32,395 nt of DNA, taken from Verrucomicrobiota bacterium. GTDB taxonomy: Bacteria > Verrucomicrobiota > Verrucomicrobiia > Limisphaerales > CAIMTB01. Below the pieces are notes generated by a model that saw only the letters and a program-made list of their open reading frames with translations, was not told the origin of the DNA and searched no databases. Each line of letters opens with the position of its first letter. The stretch's first letter is position 1. The translations under genes and the position numbers were made by a program. Below are positions 27,384 to 32,395 of the stretch, in pieces. The stretch is taken from the NCBI GenBank assembly GCA_963205105.1, contig CAUJJW010000061.1, forward strand, positions 1-32,395. Reading direction: 5' to 3'.

Positions 27384-28103
27384 TCAACTCACCAGACGCC
27401 ACAAGACCGGCCCCACCAGCAGCGACGGCAGGTAGTCCGCGAGCGGCACTTTCCGCACGTCGAGAATGACCAGCGACGTCGAGGCCACCAGCAGCCCGCC
27501 CACCGCGCTCACGCCATCCCACATCGCCGGATGCTCCAGCATGGGGCGCAGGGTCCGGGCGCCCAGGGTGATCGTGCCCTGATACGCCAGCACCGGCAGC
27601 GCCGACAACATCACTCCGGGTCCGAACACCCGCACGAAGGCGAACGCCGCGAGGGCATCCATCACCGCCTTGATCAGCAGAATCTTCGGGTCGTTTTGCA
27701 GGCCTTCCTGCAAGGCTCCGAGCACCGCCAGCGGGCCCACACAGAACAGGATGGAGCAGGTCACGAAACCATCGCCCGGATCGGGACGCCCCTTGCTGCG
27801 TGCCTGGGCAAATCGGTCCCGGGCATATTTCCCGAGCTTGTTGGACTGCTTCTGCAAGCCCAGTGCCTTGCCGATCAGGTTCCCGATCACGAGCGCCACC
27901 ATCGCCAGACCCAGCTGTGCCAACACCCTCCAAACCGTTCCCCCGAGGCTGTTCCAGACCATGCGAAACCCGGTGTAGATCGCCAGCACCCCCAGGACCG
28001 TCTTCAGAAACAACTGGTGCCGGGGCGACAGATCCTTGCGGATCCCCAGCCCCACCGCCGCTCCCACGATGATGCCCGCCACGTTGACCAGCGTTCCAAC
28101 CAC
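27384..28103 (-). CDS. DUF554 family inner-membrane protein
   Basis: This 239-aa protein with a GTG start matches the DUF554 (YdfK-like) family in length and in phrases such as NVAGIIVGAAVGLGIR at the N-terminus, GDGFVTCSILFCVGPLAVLGALQEGL in the middle and LKTVLGVLAIYTGF near residue 40. I count about seven hydrophobic segments. The molecular role of the family is not established; a transport function is assumed. The gene lies 49 bp before lysA on the same strand and 111 bp after the TauE/SafE gene, separated from the latter by a long palindrome. Confidence 0.88.
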   Translation of the reverse strand: MVGTLVNVAGIIVGAAVGLGIRKDLSPRHQLFLKTVLGVLAIYTGFRMVWNSLGGTVWRVLAQLGLAMVALVIGNLIGKALGLQKQSNKLGKYARDRFAQARSKGRPDPGDGFVTCSILFCVGPLAVLGALQEGLQNDPKILLIKAVMDALAAFAFVRVFGPGVMLSALPVLAYQGTITLGARTLRPMLEHPAMWDGVSAVGGLLVASTSLVILDVRKVPLADYLPSLLVGPVLWRLVS

Positions 28104-28160
28104 GCCCCAAGGGAATCAGCCCACGCCGCGATTTTGAATGCCCGTTTTCGCTTTTCCTAA

Positions 28161-28209
28161 GAGCCCGTCTGAAAATTCGAAGGGGCCCTTCCAATTTTCA
28201 GACGGGCTC
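28161..28209 (-). terminator. 49-nt near-perfect palindrome after the TauE/SafE gene
   Basis: Arms GAGCCCGTCTGAAAATT (28161-28177) and its exact reverse complement (28193-28209) flank an inner GAAGGG/CCCTTC palindrome around a single central G, so only one base pair in the middle is wrong. It lies 6 bp after the stop of the TauE/SafE gene and before the DUF554 start. Position and strength fit a transcription terminator. However, the sequence after the stem on the minus strand (TTAGGAAAAG) is not a T-run, so a repeat element or mRNA-end hairpin is equally possible. Confidence 0.55.
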
Positions 28210-28214
28210 CAGGC

Positions 28215-28973
28215 TCACCGCACCCAGCCGTCCCAAAACAGCTTCGTCGCCGCCACCAACACCACCCCCAGGAACACCGGCCGGATCACCGACGCCCCTC
28301 CCTTCATCGCCAACCTCGCCCCAAGCCTCGCCCCCAACCCCTGCCCAACCCCCATCCACAGGCCCGCCACCCAGTCGATGCGTGCCGTTCCCAGAAACGC
28401 CGCCAACGCCACAATGTTGCTGGTGAAGTTCATCCACTTCGTCCAGGCCGTCGCTCGCAGCAGCTCAAATCCCATCAGCAACACAAACGCCAAGGTCCAG
28501 AAAGTCCCCGTTCCCGGCCCGAAAAACCCGTCGTAAAAGCCCAGCACCAGGCCGAAGCCCAACAAAAACGGCAAGGGCCGGCAGCGGGCCGGTTTCGCGG
28601 TGGCTCCCAAGGCAGGCCGTAGCCAAACGGCAATCGCCGCCGCCAACAGCAGGAAGGGAATGACCTTTCGAAGAAAATCCGGCGCCATCCAGGTCACCGC
28701 CACCACGCCCAACACCGCTCCCACCGCCGTCGCCAATACTCCGGGCCACGCCTCCTTCCAGGTCACCAACGCCGCCCGGCGATAGGCCCAGACCGCACTG
28801 GCGGAACCAAAGGTCGATTGAAGCTTGTTCGTCGCCAATGCCTCCGCCGGCGACAATCCAACCCCCAACAGCACCGGCAACGTAATCATGCCGCCGCCAC
28901 CCGCGATCGCATCGACGAATCCCGCGGCGAATCCCGCCCCCAACAGCCATGGCCATAACCAGGGTGATACCAC
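28215..28973 (-). CDS. TauE/SafE family membrane permease
   Basis: This 252-aa protein has a GTG start with a G-run just upstream. About eight hydrophobic helices are visible. The N-terminal GFAAGFVDAIAGGGGMITLPVLLGVG and the ATNKLQSTFGSASAVWAYRR segment are hallmarks of TauE/SafE (YfcA-like) proteins, and the second half repeats the pattern (GFYDGFFGPGTGTFWTLAFV … TKWMNFTSNIVAL). The family exports or imports sulfite, sulfoacetate and related organic anions; the substrate cannot be read from sequence. No sulfur-metabolism gene is next to it. It is followed by the long palindrome at 28161-28209. Confidence 0.92.
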   Translation of the reverse strand: MVSPWLWPWLLGAGFAAGFVDAIAGGGGMITLPVLLGVGLSPAEALATNKLQSTFGSASAVWAYRRAALVTWKEAWPGVLATAVGAVLGVVAVTWMAPDFLRKVIPFLLLAAAIAVWLRPALGATAKPARCRPLPFLLGFGLVLGFYDGFFGPGTGTFWTLAFVLLMGFELLRATAWTKWMNFTSNIVALAAFLGTARIDWVAGLWMGVGQGLGARLGARLAMKGGASVIRPVFLGVVLVAATKLFWDGWVR

Positions 28974-29022
28974 CCCCCGGTCCTAGCCCGCCCAAGCCTT
29001 CAGCAAAACAAAATCCTCGAAA

Positions 29023-30285
29023 CTACCGCACGCTCGCCACCTGGGCCGCGCCCAGGTCAAGACAGGTGACCTGGCCCTCGCCGTTCCGCACGTACAACCG
29101 GCCGTTCGCCAAAACAGGCGCGGTCCAGTAAGTCCCACCGCCGATTTGAGCCCGCGCCACCGGCTTGAATTCCACCGGACTCGCCTCGCCCACCAATAGT
29201 TCACCCTTCTCGCCGATCACGATCAGGTAACCGTCGGCTGCGGTCAGGGCTCCGTGTTTGGTCTCCGGGAAGGCCCATTTCGCGGTTCCCGTGGCCAACT
29301 CCACACAACGCAGCTGGCCCTTGCCGGTGTCGCCGTCGATCGCATACAGGTGGTCCGCAATCAGCACCGCCGCGTTCAGCTGGGTCCGCAGGTTCTTGTT
29401 TTCCCAGATCACTTTCGGCTCGGCCCCGCTCACGTCCAACAGCGCCCCGCCCCGGTTGTAACCCGTGGCGATGAACACCCGGCTGGGACTCACCACAATC
29501 GGGTCCGCCGCGTTCACGTCATAGCTCGTGACCCATTTCTGCGACCACACCACCTGGCCGGAGTCCGCCTTGACCGCCACCAGTTCCTTGGCCGCAAACA
29601 CCAGGTAGAGCTTGTGCCCGTTCTGTTCGAACGGCACCGGCGTTGCATAACCGGGTTCGCCCGTGCCCGTCTTCCAAATCACCTGACCCGTCGCCTTGTC
29701 CAACGCCGCTCCGTAGGTGCCCACATTCACCACCGCCCGGTTGCCATCGATCAGCACCGAACTCGCAAATCCCCATTCCGGAATCTTCGCCCCGAGTTCC
29801 GTCGCCACATTCTTCTGCCACACCACCGCACCGGTCGCCGCGTCCAGACAATGCAGATGCCCACGGCGACTCAGCACATAGACCCGGTTCCCATCCACGG
29901 TCGGCGTTCCGCTCGACCCGCCCTGATAATACTTCGCGTCCAAGGGATGCGGGTAGCTGTGCTTCCACAACTCACGACCCGTCACCGCGTCCAAACCGTA
30001 AATCGTGTCCTCCTTGCCGTCATTGCCCAGGGTGTACGCCTTCCCGCCCGCCACCGAGACCGCTGAAAAGCCCTTTCCGACGTTCGCCGTCCACAAAACC
30101 TTCGGCCCATCCACCGGAAAGGTCGTCGTGAAACCTTTCTCGGAGGAAATGCCGGTGCGCTGAGGTCCCCGCCACTGCGGCCAGTCGGCGCCGGAAGCAC
30201 CCAGCGTCAGCCCGGCGAGAAGCGCGATATGGGCCGTCAGACGGGTGGTGCGGAAATGGGAGCGAGGAGACCTGAAGGAGTTCAT
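29023..30285 (-). CDS. Exported PQQ-binding-like beta-propeller protein
   Basis: This 420-aa protein starts at the ATG of MNSFRSPRSHF with a signal peptide to about residue 32; the longer frame (to 30354) has no signal at its end. The mature N-terminus ADWPQWRGPQRTGIS (33-47) is the typical start of the large PQQ-like propeller family in Planctomycetes and Verrucomicrobia. Several blades with the tryptophan-docking pattern follow: YGLDAVTGRELWKHSY, HCLDAATGAVVWQKNV, LDKATGQVIWKTGTG and VKADSGQVVWSQKW. The protein lacks the cofactor residues and length (~570 aa or more) of true PQQ dehydrogenases, so it is probably a binding or scaffold protein outside the inner membrane. It is divergent from corA. 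Confidence 0.9.
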   Translation of the reverse strand: MNSFRSPRSHFRTTRLTAHIALLAGLTLGASGADWPQWRGPQRTGISSEKGFTTTFPVDGPKVLWTANVGKGFSAVSVAGGKAYTLGNDGKEDTIYGLDAVTGRELWKHSYPHPLDAKYYQGGSSGTPTVDGNRVYVLSRRGHLHCLDAATGAVVWQKNVATELGAKIPEWGFASSVLIDGNRAVVNVGTYGAALDKATGQVIWKTGTGEPGYATPVPFEQNGHKLYLVFAAKELVAVKADSGQVVWSQKWVTSYDVNAADPIVVSPSRVFIATGYNRGGALLDVSGAEPKVIWENKNLRTQLNAAVLIADHLYAIDGDTGKGQLRCVELATGTAKWAFPETKHGALTAADGYLIVIGEKGELLVGEASPVEFKPVARAQIGGGTYWTAPVLANGRLYVRNGEGQVTCLDLGAAQVASVR

Positions 30286-30451
30286 AGACGCGACGTGGAA
30301 AACTGGCCGGCAACCTAGCCACCCCCCAACGGGTGTCAACGAGCCCGCGGCCATCCTTTCGGGTGTTGCCGCTTGCCATGACCCTCTCGCCCCCTACCAT
30401 CGCGCCACATTGGCACGCCCCCGGCATCCCGGGCCGTGCATCTGGCATGGC

Positions 30452-31450
30452 ATGATCCGGTCGTTCGCGTTCACCACCAAAGGAGGGCTTCACACTCAGG
30501 ACATCGCCCCGTTCCTGATGCCCACCCTCCTGTCGGACACCAATTTGTTCCTCTGGATCGATATCGAGGCGGCGACGCCCGAGGAGGCCCGGATGGTTCT
30601 CGGCGATATCTTCCACTTCCACCCACTGTCCATCGAGGACTGCGTCGCCGAATCCCCTTCGCCCAAAGTCGAAGAATATTTTCCCAAGGAAGAAGATCGG
30701 TTCGCCCCGTACCTCTTCATGGTGGTGCATGCCGTCGACTACAGCCGCAAGGACGGCGTGTTCGCGACCACCGAGCTTAACTTCTTCCTGGGCAAGAACT
30801 TCCTGGTCACCTACCACGACCGGCCCATGAAGAGCGTGCACTTGGTCGAGGAACGTTGCCGCAAGGGGACCGTCCACGTCGCCCGCGCCCCCGACCGTGT
30901 CGCCCACACCCTGCTGGATGCGATTGTCGACAACTACAAACCGGCGCTGGAGGAGTTGGCGTTTGAGATCGCCGAACTGGAGCAGGAGGTGGTGGAACGT
31001 CAGAACCGCCTGATCATCAGCCGGATCCTGCGAGTCAAGAAGGAGGTGCTCCACTTGCGCCAGATCATTGGACCCCAGCGGGAAGTGCTCGCCCGCTTCG
31101 CCCGCAGCGAGTTCAAGCTGGTGCGAGCCCACCTGGTCCCGTACTTCCGCGACGTCTACGACGCCTTGTTCACCATCGGCGAACGGGCCCAGGCCTACGC
31201 GGATTCGCTGACCAACGTGCTCCAGGTGTATGTCAACATGTCCAGTCACCAGACGGGCGAGGTGATCAAGCTGTTGACCCTAATTACCATCGTCACCACG
31301 CCCCTGACCCTCATCGGAACGTGGTACGGAATGAACTTCGACACCATGCCGGAGGTCAGACATCCGTTCGGCTACATCTACGTCATCGTGCTCACCATCC
31401 TCACCACCGCCGCGACCTTCTACTTTTTCAAGCGCAAGGGCTGGTTGTAA
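30452..31450 (+). CDS. corA: CorA-type divalent metal transporter
   Basis: The 332-aa inner-membrane protein moves Mg2+ (or Co2+/Ni2+) through a pentameric channel. The start chosen is the ATG of MIRSFAFTTKGG; the frame extends back to 30245 but into the divergent gene. The large N-terminal cytoplasmic domain holds FLWIDIEAATPEEARMVLGDIFHFHPLSIEDC and the long stalk helix. Two membrane helices lie at the end (IKLLTLITIVTTPLTLIGTW and YIYVIVLTILTTAATFYFF). The signature GMN loop is at 293-295, followed by a basic KRKGW end on the cytoplasmic side. A weak promoter candidate is TTGCCA (30373-30378) and TACCAT (30395-30400) with a 16-bp gap. The histidine kinase gene starts 33 bp downstream on the same strand, so the two are likely co-transcribed. 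Confidence 0.93.
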   Translation: MIRSFAFTTKGGLHTQDIAPFLMPTLLSDTNLFLWIDIEAATPEEARMVLGDIFHFHPLSIEDCVAESPSPKVEEYFPKEEDRFAPYLFMVVHAVDYSRKDGVFATTELNFFLGKNFLVTYHDRPMKSVHLVEERCRKGTVHVARAPDRVAHTLLDAIVDNYKPALEELAFEIAELEQEVVERQNRLIISRILRVKKEVLHLRQIIGPQREVLARFARSEFKLVRAHLVPYFRDVYDALFTIGERAQAYADSLTNVLQVYVNMSSHQTGEVIKLLTLITIVTTPLTLIGTWYGMNFDTMPEVRHPFGYIYVIVLTILTTAATFYFFKRKGWL

Positions 31451-31483
31451 CCCCCGGTCCTTGTCGCTCACGCCCCACCACGG

Positions 31484-32395
31484 ATGCCTCCGCCCAAAAC
31501 CAGTTTCGTCGACAAGGTTCTCGGCCGCCTCACCCGGCTCGACAGTGAGAACGTCCGGGCCCTCATGCGTCGACTGGCGGAGGAGCGCAGCCTGCTCGAA
31601 ACCGTCTTCAACATCGTCGAGGACGGCATCGTGGTGGTGGCCGACGACGGCCGGGTTTTGTACGTGAACCAAAGCGCCGAGCGCCTGCTCGGGCTGCCGG
31701 AAAATACCCGGGTGGATGGGCAGACCATCCAGCAGATCCTGCCGGAACTCGATTGGTCCAAGCTCCGTGACATCGACCGTCGCGGCGGCGCCCAGGTGGT
31801 CCGCCAGGAATTCGAGGTCACCTGGCCGCGACCACGCTTTTTCCGGCTGTTCGCCGCACCCATCGATGGCGAAGCCGCGGGCAGCGCGGGGATCGCCCTG
31901 GTCCTGAACGACGCGACCGAGGCGCGACAAAAGGAATTCGAGAACGTCGAGAGCGAACGCCTCCAGGCGCTCACCCTGCTCGCGGCGTCGTTGGCCCACG
32001 AAATCGGCAACCCCCTCAACGCGCTCAACATCCATCTTCAATTGATGGAACGGGAACTGCGCAAACTCCGCACCGAACTCGTTTCCCTCCGCAACCACAG
32101 CCCCCGCCCCGCCCGTCCGCGCCCCCACCAATTGGGCGCCGAACAGGCCGCCTTCACCTGCATCGATCGGCTTCAGGATTTCACCGGAGTCGCCCGCGGC
32201 GAAATCGGACGGCTCGATTACATCGTCAGCCAGTTCCTCCAGGCGCTCCGGCCCAGCCCTCCGAAACATCGCGCCACCGACCTGAATTCGACGGCACGCG
32301 AAACCCTGGAATTGCTGAGGCCCGAACTGGAGAACCGCGGACTGCTCATCGTGGAGGAATTGGCCGAGGGCCTGCCGCAAGGGTGGTTTGACCCC
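31484..32395 (+). CDS. PAS/HisKA sensor histidine kinase, 3' end missing
   Basis: The frame is open from the ATG at 31484 to the right edge (304 codons), so the ATPase domain lies outside. No signal peptide or membrane helix is visible, so it is probably a soluble NtrB-like kinase. Residues ~35-155 form a PAS domain (LETVFNIVEDGIVVVADDGRVLYVN … LLGLPENTRVDGQTI). The H-box LAASLAHEIGNPLNALNIH carries the phosphorylated His172. The second dimerisation helix appears to be LDYIVSQFLQALRP, about 70 residues later. A proline/arginine-rich stretch (NHSPRPARPRPHQLG) and a helical segment lie between, making the dimerisation domain longer than usual. Its response regulator should follow beyond the window. 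It lies 33 bp after corA. Confidence 0.88.
   Translation, partial: MPPPKTSFVDKVLGRLTRLDSENVRALMRRLAEERSLLETVFNIVEDGIVVVADDGRVLYVNQSAERLLGLPENTRVDGQTIQQILPELDWSKLRDIDRRGGAQVVRQEFEVTWPRPRFFRLFAAPIDGEAAGSAGIALVLNDATEARQKEFENVESERLQALTLLAASLAHEIGNPLNALNIHLQLMERELRKLRTELVSLRNHSPRPARPRPHQLGAEQAAFTCIDRLQDFTGVARGEIGRLDYIVSQFLQALRPSPPKHRATDLNSTARETLELLRPELENRGLLIVEELAEGLPQGWFDP

Overview
The window is high-GC DNA (roughly 60-65% by eye) that looks like the chromosome of a Verrucomicrobiota bacterium, possibly the Limisphaerales/Pedosphaera side. This is an inference. It rests on giant Sec-exported proteins, a prepilin-like protein with an H-X9-DG motif, a PQQ-type propeller with the ADWPQWRGP N-terminus, thrombospondin-3-like calcium repeats, and GC-rich palindromic repeats of a GTAGCGGCGGGCGTCCCGCC type between genes. 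I see no rRNA, tRNA, CRISPR array, transposase or phage gene.

Layout. Positions 2-15538 (+) hold a run of five genes for secreted proteins: a BNR/WD40-like propeller protein cut by the left edge, a tail-fibre-like protein with a peptidase S74 self-cleaving chaperone, a giant protein of 3112 aa, a protein with calcium-binding repeats, and a small two-repeat protein. The last three are packed tightly (19 bp gap, then an ATGA overlap). The repeat-rich gaps before the second and third genes carry related leader sequences. This cluster is the most interesting part. The last ~600 residues of the giant protein follow the plan of the Tc-toxin A subunit: a long helical pair around a hydrophobic turn, a conserved-looking helix, then a beta domain ending in a SDIKLHL motif. 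It may be an undescribed Sec-exported relative of Tc toxins.

Positions 15597-24505 hold rhamnulokinase (-), methylthioadenosine phosphorylase (+), an orphan pseudopilin-like protein (-), a secreted protein with about 16 PD40/TolB-like blades (+) and a secreted alpha/beta hydrolase (+). Positions 24637-30285 (-) hold an M23 peptidase, diaminopimelate decarboxylase, a DUF554 membrane protein, a TauE/SafE permease and a PQQ-like propeller protein. Positions 30452-32395 (+) hold a CorA-type metal transporter and the N-terminal part of a PAS/HisKA histidine kinase cut by the right edge.

The non-coding DNA carries four copies of one ~80-nt repeat unit. One copy is split by a 270-bp element made of two inverted halves. 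There are also two large hairpins, at 17178-17258 and 28161-28209. Several long reading frames run through these repeats upstream of real genes, so start codons here were chosen from signal peptides and domain starts rather than from the longest frame.
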